The position numbers were made by a program, and so were the translations under genes. 38,851 nt of DNA from JAGXIT01 sp964393815 (GTDB lineage Bacteria > Patescibacteriota > Saccharimonadia > Saccharimonadales > UBA4665). Shown here one piece after another: positions 15,451 to 24,539 of the stretch. The notes below the pieces were generated by a model. That model did no database searches, was not told the origin of the DNA, and saw only the letters and a list, made by a program, of their open reading frames with translations. The number at the start of each line of letters is the position of its first letter. Position 1 is the stretch's first letter. The DNA is taken from NCBI GenBank assembly GCA_964393815.1, contig CAYMUP010000007.1:1-38851 (forward strand). The letters are read 5' to 3'.

Positions 15451-15479
15451 CCTTCTTTTTGTCCGGAACAAAAAGAAGG
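15451..15479. terminator. Perfect 12-bp hairpin, terminator-like
   Basis: CCTTCTTTTTGT and ACAAAAAGAAGG flank a 5-nt loop. The A/T-rich arms could help end transcription from either side (femX-like on plus, pcsB-like on minus), but no proper U-run follows the stem. Confidence 0.4.
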
Positions 15480-15480
15480 T

Positions 15481-15509
15481 CGTACATCAGCCGGAACGGC
15501 TGGTGTACG
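15481..15509. repeat. 11/12-bp hairpin with CCGGAAC loop
   Basis: CGTACATCAGCC pairs with GGCTGGTGTACG around GGAAC. The preceding hairpin has the same CCGGAAC word at its tip, which suggests related modules. A short (GGTTT)n tract follows at about 15515-15535. Confidence 0.45.
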
Positions 15510-15544
15510 AAATGGGGTTTGGTTTGGTTTGGTTTGTTTTCTGG

Positions 15545-15564
15545 ATTCCTGCCTACGCAGGAAT
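15545..15564. repeat. dRS3-like palindrome
   Basis: ATTCCTGC-CTAC-GCAGGAAT is a perfect 8-bp palindrome of the ATTCCxGCxxxxGCxGGAAT type, known from Neisseria dRS3 and found scattered in many genomes. A second widespread intergenic word, GATCCTTCGACTCAC...CTCAGGATGAC, follows at 15584-15617. Confidence 0.5.
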
Positions 15565-15675
15565 AAAAACGCATGAGACAAAAGATCCTTCGACTCACTT
15601 TCGTTCGCTCAGGATGACACGGGAAAGAGAGGCTGGTGTGGTTTAACCCATACTACCTGCTACTCATTGCAGCGA

Positions 15676-16818
15676 CTACCACTCACCGAAGTAGATATAG
15701 GTGAAGCTTGAAGCTGGATAGTAAGCGCGACGGAAGTTGCCTGCCCAGTCGTAGTTGTACTCGCTCACCAAAACTTGATTACCACTCACAGCCTCAATCC
15801 AGACTGCGTGTCCATAATATCCAGCAAACGATATACCAACCGATCCAGGCTTGGGCGTTGATCCGGTGGGTATACCCATAGCCCGAGCATTACCAACCCA
15901 TTCGTTGGCATTGCCCTTTACCTGCCACCCCCAGCCTGGCATGTTTCCGTAAGCTTCATTCACCTTCCATGCCGTATAACTCACACACTGACGTATATAC
16001 ATACCCCAGTCATCGAGGCCATCATTGAACCCACGGTTTTGCCATGGATATGTGTTGTCTCCTGAAAAAGCGACCGCCTGAGAGCCGAGCTTACGGTTTG
16101 CAGCAATCTGAGCAGCTCGAAGCTCAGCAATCTTATTACTATTGCTGCGGATCTGATCGTTATATGCGGCCTGTTGGCCTTGGTTATACGAAAGCATCTC
16201 TTGCTGCTTAGCTCGATCCGCGTCTAGTTGAGCCTGTTGAGCTTGCTGTTCTTTGAGCAAGGCCTCCACCTTGGCTTTTTGCGTTTGTAACTGTTTTTGC
16301 AGCTCGGCGATACGCGCCATTGTGTCTTGGATCTTGTTTTGCACGCGAGTACGGTACTCTTGCTTGTCGACAAACTCGCTGAGGTTTTTGCTCGTGGCAA
16401 GCATCTCAAGTGTATCTGGCGTACCGTCAACATACATTGCTTTAATATCTTGGGCTAGCACTGCACGTTGCCGATCTATCTCTGCCTGGGCTTCAGCGAT
16501 TTGACGCTGTAAGTCAGTTTGCAGAGCAACATTGGCGTTTATAGCTCCTTGTAGCCCGTCAATTTGAGCTTGTAATTTCGATATCGCGTCTTCATAGCTA
16601 GCGGCCTGTGACTGGAGATCATTGACGAGTGCACGCGTATCAGCATTTTGTGAATTTAAGGAGTTGATTTGGTCTTGAAATTGATCCGCCCAAACGCTCG
16701 CCTGCAGACCAGGCAAAGCAGAACCAGTTACCGCGAGTGCTACCGCCACGGCAAGGGTACTCACCTGCCGAGAGACGGGCAATAGACGCTTTGGACTAAT
16801 AGAGAAACTGTTTTTCAT
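15676..16818 (-). CDS. PcsB-like secreted peptidoglycan hydrolase (coiled coil + CHAP)
   Basis: 380 aa. Signal peptide: basic start KNSFSISPKRLLPVSRQ, hydrophobic core TLAVAVALAVTGSALPG, likely cleavage after SVWA. Residues about 45-245 form a long coiled coil rich in Gln/Ala/Lys. The C-terminal CHAP domain has the catalytic Cys in RQCVSYTAWKV and His in GYYGHAVWIEAV. This is the architecture of PcsB, which FtsEX activates through the coiled coil at division, and ftsX/ftsE lie directly upstream. ATG 16818 was preferred to 16881 because it starts the signal peptide and lies downstream of the promoter. CHAP enzymes cut the peptide stem or bridge. Confidence 0.9.
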   Translation of the reverse strand: MKNSFSISPKRLLPVSRQVSTLAVAVALAVTGSALPGLQASVWADQFQDQINSLNSQNADTRALVNDLQSQAASYEDAISKLQAQIDGLQGAINANVALQTDLQRQIAEAQAEIDRQRAVLAQDIKAMYVDGTPDTLEMLATSKNLSEFVDKQEYRTRVQNKIQDTMARIAELQKQLQTQKAKVEALLKEQQAQQAQLDADRAKQQEMLSYNQGQQAAYNDQIRSNSNKIAELRAAQIAANRKLGSQAVAFSGDNTYPWQNRGFNDGLDDWGMYIRQCVSYTAWKVNEAYGNMPGWGWQVKGNANEWVGNARAMGIPTGSTPKPGSVGISFAGYYGHAVWIEAVSGNQVLVSEYNYDWAGNFRRAYYPASSFTYIYFGEW

Positions 16819-16852
16819 ATGTAGTTTTTGTCTTTTTAATATTGACCCCTGT

Positions 16853-16881
16853 AGTATATCACGCTTATGCAAACTATGCAA
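16853..16881 (-). promoter_or_regulatory. Promoter of the PcsB-like gene
   Basis: Minus strand TTGCAT (16876-16881), 17-bp spacer, TATACT (16853-16858). The predicted leader is about 25-30 nt, so the hydrolase can be made independently of ftsEX. Confidence 0.55.
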
Positions 16882-16978
16882 CCCTCCTTACTCTGTCACA
16901 ACAGAGTACTCTTGTTGTAGTTTTGTGCTACATACGTCCAAAAGTCCCCCGACTAATGAACGACCTGTTATAAAGAAA

Positions 16979-17926
16979 TTATTTTTTTGGCGTTTTAAAT
17001 TTCAGGTACCGCCGCGTGGCAATAAATGAAGAAGCGGCACCAATAAGTATACCAAGCGCTAGCTGAATACCCAATAGTTTCCAGAAATGCGACAAGAAAA
17101 ACTCCTGTGAATAGCTGATGTCTAAAATACCTAAGCTTGTTGCTTGAAGTGAATTCGATGCTGTTACAAACAAGGCGCGAATAAGCAACGTAGAGATAAT
17201 CGCCGACAAGATGCCGTAAATGATAGCCTCAACCACAAAAGGACCCCGAATATACCAGGTGCCGGCACCGAGTAAGCGCATGATTTGCAATTCGTCACGG
17301 CGATTGAAAATAGCCATCTGAATGGTGTTAAAGATAATGAGCACGGAGATAGTCGCAAACACAATCACCGCAGCAATCCCGGCTCGACGCATGAGGTTAG
17401 TCGCATGAGTAATGTTGTTGATAGCCTGACGACGGTCGCCGTTATCTGAAGCCGGGTCTGACTGCAGCGCTTTGTTGACAGGCTTATCGATGAATGCCCG
17501 GATCTGACCCAGCTCGTTAAGATCCCGCGGTTTAACCTGAATCGTTGCAGGAAGCGGGTTATCTGTTTCGTTGATAGCTTTCAGCAAACTTTCGTTGCCG
17601 GCATTTTGTTTCATGTATGCTCTGAGGGCATCCGTTTTACTGAGATACGTAACCTTTTCTGTACTCGGCAGCGCCTTTAGATCGGCGACAAATTTGTCGG
17701 CCTGCTCTTTGGTTGTGGTGTCTTTGAGATAAATTGAGATATTGATTTTGTCGGTAATCTGCTCGACCGTATGACTAAAAGTTGCGTTTACGATAACTGA
17801 AAAAAGTATAATCACGAGCGTAATGATCATGATAGCCATCGCAGCAATAGCGAGCCAGGCGTTACGTCCAAAGTTGACCATACCTGTCTTGGCTATGCGA
17901 CCGAATGTCGTTGTGCGCCTACCCAT
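16979..17926 (-). CDS. ftsX: Cell-division permease-like protein FtsX
   Basis: 315 aa. Membrane segments near residues 22-46, 183-203, 230-252 and 283-305 flank a large extracellular loop (about 48-180) containing the typical INISIYLKDTTTKEQADKFVADLKALPSTEKVTYLSK pattern. FtsX transmits FtsE ATPase cycles to periplasmic or extracellular wall hydrolases. It starts 2 bp after the ftsE stop. The following PcsB-like gene is the expected target. Confidence 0.95.
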   Translation of the reverse strand: MGRRTTTFGRIAKTGMVNFGRNAWLAIAAMAIMIITLVIILFSVIVNATFSHTVEQITDKINISIYLKDTTTKEQADKFVADLKALPSTEKVTYLSKTDALRAYMKQNAGNESLLKAINETDNPLPATIQVKPRDLNELGQIRAFIDKPVNKALQSDPASDNGDRRQAINNITHATNLMRRAGIAAVIVFATISVLIIFNTIQMAIFNRRDELQIMRLLGAGTWYIRGPFVVEAIIYGILSAIISTLLIRALFVTASNSLQATSLGILDISYSQEFFLSHFWKLLGIQLALGILIGAASSFIATRRYLKFKTPKK

Positions 17927-17928
17927 GG

Positions 17929-18636
17929 TTACGCTGCCTTCCTGCCTTGGGGCTTATCGCTATAGCGTGCATTTGCCCGGTCGCTTGCCACTGTACCACG
18001 TTCTATGGTGATCACTCGTCTTTGCAGTTTGTTGACAATATCTTGGTTGTGGGTCGTGAGCAGCACCGTAGTGCCGTAGCGATTGATCTTCTCAAGCACG
18101 TTTATGACATCCCAGGCATGTTTCGGGTCAAGGTTACCAGTTGGCTCGTCAGCAATAAGAATCTTTGGTTGACGCACAATAGCCCGCGCTATCGCAACTC
18201 GCTGGCGCTCACCACCACTCAGCTCTCTCGGCATGCGATTAGCTTTGTCTTTCAGATTTACGATGTCGAGTACCCGGGGCACTGTGTTGTTGATTTCTTT
18301 AGTACTAACTCCAACAATTTCGAGTGCAAACGCGACGTTCTCAAAAACTGTGCGGTTCGGCAGCAGCTTAAAATCTTGAAAAACCGTGCCGATTTTGCGG
18401 CGTAGTAAAGGGATGTTTTTATCCGGCAGCTTGTCGTAGTCAATGCCACCGACGATAATCTTGCCGCTACTCGGACGCTCTTCACGAGTGAGCAGCTTAA
18501 GAAGTGTCGATTTACCGGCACCGCTCTGCCCCACCACCACCACAAATTCTTTGGGCTCTACGTGCAAACTAATCCGATCAAGCGCCGGCCCTAAGTTTTT
18601 GTTATATGTCTTGGTTACCCTATCCAAAAGAATCAT
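17929..18636 (-). CDS. ftsE: Cell-division ATP-binding protein FtsE
   Basis: 235-aa ABC ATPase partner of FtsX: Walker A GQSGAGKST, Q-loop region GTVFQDFKLLPNRTV, signature LSGGERQRVAIARA, Walker B ILIADEPTGNLD and switch His in LLTTHN. ATG 18636 was chosen over 18672 because homologues begin MI.L..V.K.Y and a TATAAT box (extended, TGC) ends 7 nt before it. First gene of ftsE-ftsX. Confidence 0.96.
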   Translation of the reverse strand: MILLDRVTKTYNKNLGPALDRISLHVEPKEFVVVVGQSGAGKSTLLKLLTREERPSSGKIIVGGIDYDKLPDKNIPLLRRKIGTVFQDFKLLPNRTVFENVAFALEIVGVSTKEINNTVPRVLDIVNLKDKANRMPRELSGGERQRVAIARAIVRQPKILIADEPTGNLDPKHAWDVINVLEKINRYGTTVLLTTHNQDIVNKLQRRVITIERGTVASDRANARYSDKPQGRKAA

Positions 18637-18643
18637 TAGCGCT

Positions 18644-18649
18644 ATTATA
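18644..18649 (-). promoter_or_regulatory. ftsE promoter, extended -10 (leaderless)
   Basis: Minus strand TGCTATAAT, 7 nt before ATG 18636. Confidence 0.6.
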
Positions 18650-18706
18650 GCAAATAAATGCTGAGGTATCACTAAGGGTGGCTAACTACCCCAAAACTAG
18701 GTCAAT

Positions 18707-19366
18707 TTAATGTGCAGTAATCCCACCCACGTCTTTTTCGTTTTCGGGAAAACCACTGTAACCTGCAGCAAGAGTATTTCCTACTAGATATATACAGCGA
18801 GCCATTCTATTTCTTCTTGTTTGGTCGACTATATTTTTGGCGGCGATTGCACGCTCCTCTGCGCTATCTGTCTTGCTCATTTCAACCTTCACACAACAGT
18901 CGAAAACTTTTAAAAAACCTCTGGTGGGTCCGACACGAAGCTGACCGCTTGACTTCATCATAGTAAGCATATTTTCTGCCGCGTTTTGAGCTGGCGAAAC
19001 GTCTTTTTCAAGAGATAAGTGCGGCAGCAGCCAGAACGAAAAACCAAGGTCAAACGAACCACGCCATTCTTTTACATCTCCTTCAACAATATCAAGCGGC
19101 ACATATGTAAGGTTGTTCGGCGCAGCGTCTTGAAGTTCTTCTCGAAGTTCTTTTGTCTTGTAAGCATAATCAAAATTGACTACCGAGACATCCGGACGGT
19201 GGCGTGCTATAACCAAACCAAATGTTGACATTCCCGCGCCAACATCCATAACTGACCCGCCATCGGGGATGCTGTGTAGGCACGCTTCAAGACTCGAGTA
19301 CCCATAGGCGGGTATTAGCTCTGACGAACGTCGCCCTGTCACCGGGGCCAAAAGATATTGGTGCAT
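18707..19366 (-). CDS. Class I SAM-dependent methyltransferase, substrate unknown
   Basis: 219 aa. Motif I is VMDVGAGMSTFGLVIARH, followed by VNFDYAYKTKE, where the ribose-binding acidic residue is expected, and LTYVPLDIVEGD and FDLGFSFWLLPHL as later motifs. No substrate-specific domain is visible. The C-terminus is charged and Cys-containing. It stands alone between prfB and ftsE with its own promoter and a leaderless start; nothing in the context identifies its target. Confidence 0.75.
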   Translation of the reverse strand: MHQYLLAPVTGRRSSELIPAYGYSSLEACLHSIPDGGSVMDVGAGMSTFGLVIARHRPDVSVVNFDYAYKTKELREELQDAAPNNLTYVPLDIVEGDVKEWRGSFDLGFSFWLLPHLSLEKDVSPAQNAAENMLTMMKSSGQLRVGPTRGFLKVFDCCVKVEMSKTDSAEERAIAAKNIVDQTRRNRMARCIYLVGNTLAAGYSGFPENEKDVGGITAH

Positions 19367-19373
19367 TTTTACT

Positions 19374-19402
19374 ATTATACATTATTTATACAAAAATAGC
19401 AA
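19374..19402 (-). promoter_or_regulatory. Methyltransferase promoter (leaderless)
   Basis: Minus strand TTGCTA (19397-19402), 17-bp spacer, TATAAT (19374-19379), 7 nt, ATG 19366. Confidence 0.65.
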
Positions 19403-19433
19403 TATTCTTACCTATCCAACCACAGAGATCTCT

Positions 19434-20522
19434 CTACCCCTTTTGCCCTAGTGTGTAGTCGAGATATGCACTTATGAAGGGGTTTAGGTTACCAGCAAGA
19501 ACATCGTCAGGGTCAGTGCTGGTGTAGCCTGTGCGGAGGTCTTTGACCTGTTTATAAGGGTGAAGTACATAGCTGCGAATCTGGTTACCCCAGGCTGCTT
19601 GCTCGTTTGGGCCTTTGAGGTCACTGAGTTTTTCAGCGTGTTGCTCCATCTGCAGTTGCGCGAGTCGGGAACGCAAAATAGTCATGGCCGTTTCACGGTT
19701 CTGCAGCTGACTACGCTCGTTTTGGATGGCCACGACGATACCCGTTGGCAGATGTGTCACCCGTACAGCAGAGTCGGTGGTGTTGACGCTCTGACCACCA
19801 TGGCCGCCGCTGCGATACACGTCAATTTTGAGGTCTTTATCATCAATTTCTACGTCTTCTGGGGTATCGATTTTGGGCATGATCTCTACTTTGGCAAAAC
19901 TGGTTTCGCGGCTTTCGGCATTAAAAGGGCTCAGCCGAACCAAGCGGTGCACTCCGTGCTCACCACGTAATTTACCGTAGGCGTAGACTCCGGAGATTTC
20001 CAGGGTAGCACTTTTGATACCGCCCTCATCAGCCGCCGATTCTTCAATCATAGTAACCTGACAGTCATTTTGCTCGGCCCAGCGCACGTACATGCGCATG
20101 AGCATTCCTGCCCAATCTTGTGCATCCGCACCACCTGCTCCAGCATGCAAGCTAAGGATCGAGTTGTGGTCGTCGTATGCACCGCTAAATTTAAGTTCTT
20201 CTTTAAGTTTTTCGAAAGAAGTTTCAAGCACTTTCACCTGGGATGCGATTTCTGAGGAGAGAGTTTCGTCTTGGAGATCCAAAAGCTCACTCGCCTCTGC
20301 GACACCCGTTTGTAGCTGCAACCATGGTTCAACACGATTTTTTAGACTCGATTGTTCTCGCAAAACCTGTTGGGCGTGCGCTTGGTCTTGCCACAATTCT
20401 GGGTCCTGAGCAGCTTCGTTGAGCTTCTCCGCACGAGCCCTAAGGTCATCTAACCCAATTTTTTTACATGCATCGGCCACCTGGACTGCAAGTTCATCTA
20501 GTTGCACGCGTAGTGGCTCCAC
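19434..20522 (-). CDS. prfB: Peptide chain release factor 2
   Basis: Terminates translation at UGA and UAA; 362 aa. The N-terminal coiled domain is followed by LHAGAGGADAQDWAGMLMRMY, the stop-recognition tripeptide SPF in VRLSPFNAESRETSFA, and the catalytic GGQ in YRSGGHGGQSVNTTDSAVR. The start is GTG 20522, preceded by AAGGAGG at 7 nt and 2 bp after the M16 stop; an upstream TTG at 20546 lies inside that gene. The frame is continuous, so the programmed UGA frameshift common in prfB is absent. The single-copy TTTCACCTGGGAT word at 20232 encodes SQVK within the coiled domain. Confidence 0.96.
   Translation of the reverse strand: MEPLRVQLDELAVQVADACKKIGLDDLRARAEKLNEAAQDPELWQDQAHAQQVLREQSSLKNRVEPWLQLQTGVAEASELLDLQDETLSSEIASQVKVLETSFEKLKEELKFSGAYDDHNSILSLHAGAGGADAQDWAGMLMRMYVRWAEQNDCQVTMIEESAADEGGIKSATLEISGVYAYGKLRGEHGVHRLVRLSPFNAESRETSFAKVEIMPKIDTPEDVEIDDKDLKIDVYRSGGHGGQSVNTTDSAVRVTHLPTGIVVAIQNERSQLQNRETAMTILRSRLAQLQMEQHAEKLSDLKGPNEQAAWGNQIRSYVLHPYKQVKDLRTGYTSTDPDDVLAGNLNPFISAYLDYTLGQKG
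20232..20244 (+). repeat. Dispersed TTTCAC element, locus 5 (single copy in prfB)
   Basis: Exact TTTCACCTGGGAT, encoding SQVK on minus. No convincing partner lies 33 bp away (TTTCGTCTTGGAGAT at 20264 is a weak candidate), so this may be chance or a remnant. Confidence 0.4.
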
Positions 20523-20524
20523 AA

Positions 20525-21817
20525 CTAGACCTCCTTGTACTGCCAAAGTGGCTCAATTTGCTTGTTGAGCTGTGCCGCTAACTCGGGCGTGGTACTGCCG
20601 TACAGCCCAAGGCCGCCAATGCCATCGCTAAACATCGCGCGGGTCGCATCGACAATCGCTTGTTTTGTCACCGCCTGAATTCGCTCGGGATACTTGTAAT
20701 AGTCGTCAACATATTCATCAAAAAAGTAGCGTCCCGTGTAGCCACCAGCCGTGCTCGCCACAGTTTGTGCACTACGCTGGTAGCGACCAATTGCATAGGC
20801 CTGCGCGGCGGCAATATCGGCTTCGGCTAGTTCCCCGCGAAAAACATTGCCCAGTTGCTCGATCACAATATCAAAAAGCGCCGGAGCGTTTACGACCGAA
20901 ACCTGACTTCCGAACCATAAGTTGCTACTGAGTTTAATCTGCTGATAACCCGAGTTCATACTGTAGACAAGGCCGCGCTCGCGGGCGGTACCAAGTATCT
21001 TAGAGTAGAGCGTTTCGGTCAAGATGGCATTTGCCACCCCGAGTGCATCAAGCTCATGCTCTTCCAAGCGGCGGTTTAAAAATGTGTCGATGTAAAAATA
21101 GAGCGTGTCCACACTGGAATTATGGATGCTCACCGGGGTTTTTAGCGGCTGCACAATCTCGTCTGGCATTGGGAAACGCTCGCCACGGGGTAAATCGATT
21201 GACTCGAGCATTTGCATGATTGTGCCGCGCCTTTTGCCGATATTACCGGCAATAACAAAGCGCATATTGTCTGTGGTGTGCGTGCGGCGGTAGTGCTCAC
21301 GGACGTCGTCGAGCGAGACATTTTCCATCAGGTCCAGGCGATCTTTGTCGGCTTCAGCCACCAACCCGTAAGCCTTTCGGCTCGCCGCGCCAAGCTGGCG
21401 GTAGTGGTTGTTCGCACGGGCAGCTAGCTCTTCACGCACGTTGCCAAACTCCGCATCAAATTCTTCCTGCAAAAATAAAGGTCTTGAGATCGCTATACCT
21501 AGCAAACTAAACACACGTTGCCACTCAAAATCAGCACATTCTATCTCGTACACGATATCGTAGACATCGGTAGAGGCGTTGCTATAGGCACCGTTTTTTT
21601 CGACCTCTGCCTGGAAATCACGCGCCCGAGGAAACTCGTCGTTTGCCCCAAGTAGCACATGTTCCATAAGGTGAGGTGTTTCCCATTTTTTCCGCTCTAC
21701 CAAATATTCGCCGGCACGGAAATTAATATACACATCCATGACAGTTGCATCGGGTATGTGTACCAAGAGCCCTTTAGCACCGTTTGTGAGGATGATTTCT
21801 TCGACAGTATGCTTCAT
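20525..21817 (-). CDS. M16-family zinc peptidase
   Basis: 430 aa, pitrilysin/processing-peptidase family. The inverted zinc motif HxxEH is TPHLMEHVLLG near residue 48, with the downstream Glu in GNVREELAAR. The C-terminal homologous half (about 230-430) includes RERGLVYSMNSGYQQ, the usual substrate-binding pattern. Such proteins degrade or process peptides, often after secretion, but I see no signal peptide. prfB follows after 2 bp, so the two are likely co-transcribed; secA lies upstream. Confidence 0.9.
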   Translation of the reverse strand: MKHTVEEIILTNGAKGLLVHIPDATVMDVYINFRAGEYLVERKKWETPHLMEHVLLGANDEFPRARDFQAEVEKNGAYSNASTDVYDIVYEIECADFEWQRVFSLLGIAISRPLFLQEEFDAEFGNVREELAARANNHYRQLGAASRKAYGLVAEADKDRLDLMENVSLDDVREHYRRTHTTDNMRFVIAGNIGKRRGTIMQMLESIDLPRGERFPMPDEIVQPLKTPVSIHNSSVDTLYFYIDTFLNRRLEEHELDALGVANAILTETLYSKILGTARERGLVYSMNSGYQQIKLSSNLWFGSQVSVVNAPALFDIVIEQLGNVFRGELAEADIAAAQAYAIGRYQRSAQTVASTAGGYTGRYFFDEYVDDYYKYPERIQAVTKQAIVDATRAMFSDGIGGLGLYGSTTPELAAQLNKQIEPLWQYKEV

Positions 21818-21868
21818 GATCTAGTTCGTAGTTTGTAGTTAAAACACTACCAAACCACCCGCTAAAAA

Positions 21869-24478
21869 CTATTTACGCTTGCGGGCTTTAGCCTTTCGTT
21901 GACGCTCGGCTTTATTGGCTTTTGCGCGTTTTTTTGAGGTAGAAGTTGTTTTAGTAGGCGCTTTTTTAGTTGTGCCAGATATGAAGTCGGCTTCATCAAA
22001 CTCGGTGCCCTCAGCCATTATTGCCCCTGCATTGCTAATGGAGTTGCGTGCCGCGAGCGTCAACTCTGTCTCAATCGGTTGATCAAGCTCATCAACATCA
22101 ACTGGTTCTGCGTGGAATAAGGCCCGCACCACATCGTGACGAAGATCGTGCTGCATCTGCTCAAAGATCAGCTGTCCACGGCGACGATATTCAACAAGTG
22201 GGTCACGCTGACCAACACTCATCCAGTGAATCCCTTCACGGAGGTGATCCATGTTTTCGAGGTGCTGCATCCAGAGGTTATCGAGAATCTGTAGGTAAGC
22301 GTCGCGTTCGACCTTACGCATAATTTCAGGGGTAAACGCCGCCTCGCGGCCCTTATACATCTCTTTGGCTTCTTTGCTGAGCGTCTTGCCTACCGTATCA
22401 GCCGACGAAGCAAACACGCGGTCGAGTGCCGGATCGTCAAGCGGCAAAAGCTCGGTAACCATCGCCTCATATTCATCACCGGTGCGCTCAGGGGCTTCAG
22501 AGAGTAAACGAACCTCTTCATCGATATAGACTTTTACACGTTTACTGATGTCGTCTGCTTTCAAAATTTCCTTACGCATAGCGTAGGTTGCCTTGCGGTG
22601 ACGGTTCATCACATCGTCGTACTGTACGACGTTTTTACGCTGATCAAAGTGGAAGCCTTCTACCTTCTTTTGAGCATTTTCGAGGCTCTTAGAAATCATG
22701 CGGTTCTCAATTGGCACATCATCATCCACTTTGAGTCGGTTCATGATACCCGATATGCGGTCGCCACCAAAGATGCGCATGAGGTCGTCTTCCGTGCTGA
22801 CGTAGAACTGCGAAACACCCGGGTCACCCTGGCGGCCGGCACGACCGCGCAACTGGTTGTCGATACGGCGTGATTCGTGGCGTTCGCTACCAATGACAAA
22901 CAGACCACCAAGTTCCTTGACCCCTTCACCAAGCATGATGTCGGTACCACGACCGGCAATATTGGTCGCCAGTGTCACCGCACCTTTTTGACCGGCTTGA
23001 GCAACGATTTTGGCTTCTCGCTCGTTGTTTTTCGCGTTCAACACCTGATGAGGTACGCCAGCTTTGGTAAGCAGACCACCAAGCTTCTCGTTCTTCTCGA
23101 TACTTGCTGTACCGATGAGTACTGGCTGACCTTTTTCGTGCAGCTCTTTGACTGTTTTTACAATAGCCTTAAACTTGGCTGTTTCGTTGCGGTAGATTCG
23201 GTCTGGGCGGTCTTCGCGTACCACCTTTCGGTTCGCTGGGATCTCGACCACATCTAGTTTGTAGATTTGGTGGAACTCTTCGCTCTCGGTCATCGCCGTA
23301 CCGGTCATACCAGAGAGTTTGTCATAGAGCCGGAAGTAATTCTGGAACGAAATGGTGGCAAGTGTCATTGACTCTTGCTGTACTTCTACGCCCTCTTTAG
23401 CCTCAATTGCCTGATGAAGACCTTCGTTATAGCGCCGACCAGCCAGTAAACGGCCCGTAAATTCGTCGACAATGACAATTTCACCGTCATTAGTGACCAC
23501 ATAATCTTTATCACGTTTGAACAAAGTTTGTGCTCGAAGTGACTGCTCCAGGTGATAAATAGTACGGATGTGCTCACTCGCATAGATGTTGTCTATGCCG
23601 AGAATTTTCTCAATGCGGTCAATGCCCTTGTCGGTCAAAATGACCGTTTTACGCTTTTCATCTACCTCATAGTCACTGCTTTTAAGTTGTCGCACGGTGC
23701 GAGCAAACTGCTCATAGGCGTTACCCGGGGTAACACTTGGGGCACTAATAATGAGCGGTGTGCGAGCCTCATCGATAAGGATGGAGTCCACCTCGTCGAC
23801 GATGGCAAAGTTAAGGTCACGCTGGCGCAACTGATCTGTCTCGCGCACCATATTATCTCGAAGGTAATCAAAGCCAAATTCGTTGTTGGTACCATACGTA
23901 ATGTCTGCAGCGTAAGCTTCCTGACGAGTACATGGGCGCAGGTGGTTGAAACGTGCGTCATCGTGGTCTTCGTTATTAAATTTTGCGTCATAGATGTACG
24001 AGTGATCAGCCATGATAACGGCGGTAGACAGACCGAGAAAATCATATACTTGGCCCATCCAGCCTGCGTGTAACTGTGCGAGGTAATCGTTGACCGTAAC
24101 GAGGTGAGCTCCCTTACCTTCGATGGCGTTTAGATATAGCGGCAGTGTGGCCACCAGTGTTTTACCCTCACCGGTTTTCATCTCAGCGATGTTGCCTTCA
24201 TGCAGCACAATACCACCGATGAGCTGTACGTCGTAGTGACGCTGCCCAAGTGTACGAGTCGCTGCCTCGCGCACCAAAGCAAAGGCATCTGGCAAAATAC
24301 CGTCAAGTGACTGTTTTTTGAGCTTACTGCGCAGTACATCAGTTTGTTCACGCAGTTCTTTGTCGCTCATTTTTTCATATTTCGGCGCGAGATCGTTAAT
24401 GGTACGGACCCGCTTTTTAAGGCGTTTGATTGTTTTGGCCTGCGGGTCACCGAGAATCCGCTTCAAGACTCTGTTCAT
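21869..24478 (-). CDS. secA: Preprotein translocase ATPase SecA
   Basis: Motor of the Sec pathway (869 aa). Motifs: Walker A EMKTGEGKTLVATLPLYLNA, DEVDSILIDEARTPLIIS, the NDGEIVIVDEFTGR preprotein-binding region, ATNIAGRGTDIMLG, and RRIDNQLRGRAGRQGDPG in the second nucleotide-binding half, then the helical scaffold and wing domains. The C-terminus lacks the cysteine-rich SEC-C zinc domain and ends in a Lys/Arg-rich tail (ending KAERQRKAKARKRK). The leader contains GGAGGAG about 15 nt before the ATG. Confidence 0.98.
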   Translation of the reverse strand: MNRVLKRILGDPQAKTIKRLKKRVRTINDLAPKYEKMSDKELREQTDVLRSKLKKQSLDGILPDAFALVREAATRTLGQRHYDVQLIGGIVLHEGNIAEMKTGEGKTLVATLPLYLNAIEGKGAHLVTVNDYLAQLHAGWMGQVYDFLGLSTAVIMADHSYIYDAKFNNEDHDDARFNHLRPCTRQEAYAADITYGTNNEFGFDYLRDNMVRETDQLRQRDLNFAIVDEVDSILIDEARTPLIISAPSVTPGNAYEQFARTVRQLKSSDYEVDEKRKTVILTDKGIDRIEKILGIDNIYASEHIRTIYHLEQSLRAQTLFKRDKDYVVTNDGEIVIVDEFTGRLLAGRRYNEGLHQAIEAKEGVEVQQESMTLATISFQNYFRLYDKLSGMTGTAMTESEEFHQIYKLDVVEIPANRKVVREDRPDRIYRNETAKFKAIVKTVKELHEKGQPVLIGTASIEKNEKLGGLLTKAGVPHQVLNAKNNEREAKIVAQAGQKGAVTLATNIAGRGTDIMLGEGVKELGGLFVIGSERHESRRIDNQLRGRAGRQGDPGVSQFYVSTEDDLMRIFGGDRISGIMNRLKVDDDVPIENRMISKSLENAQKKVEGFHFDQRKNVVQYDDVMNRHRKATYAMRKEILKADDISKRVKVYIDEEVRLLSEAPERTGDEYEAMVTELLPLDDPALDRVFASSADTVGKTLSKEAKEMYKGREAAFTPEIMRKVERDAYLQILDNLWMQHLENMDHLREGIHWMSVGQRDPLVEYRRRGQLIFEQMQHDLRHDVVRALFHAEPVDVDELDQPIETELTLAARNSISNAGAIMAEGTEFDEADFISGTTKKAPTKTTSTSKKRAKANKAERQRKAKARKRK

Positions 24479-24539
24479 ACTTCCCTGTTACTCCTCCGTT
24501 AGCAGTCGCTTGTCAGTAGCTACTTTTAAATACCAGTCT

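Noticed and set aside
17905..18405. 166-aa plus-strand ORF
   Set aside because: Antisense to ftsE, including its Walker and signature motifs.
23552..24073. 173-aa plus-strand ORF
   Set aside because: Antisense to conserved SecA coding sequence.
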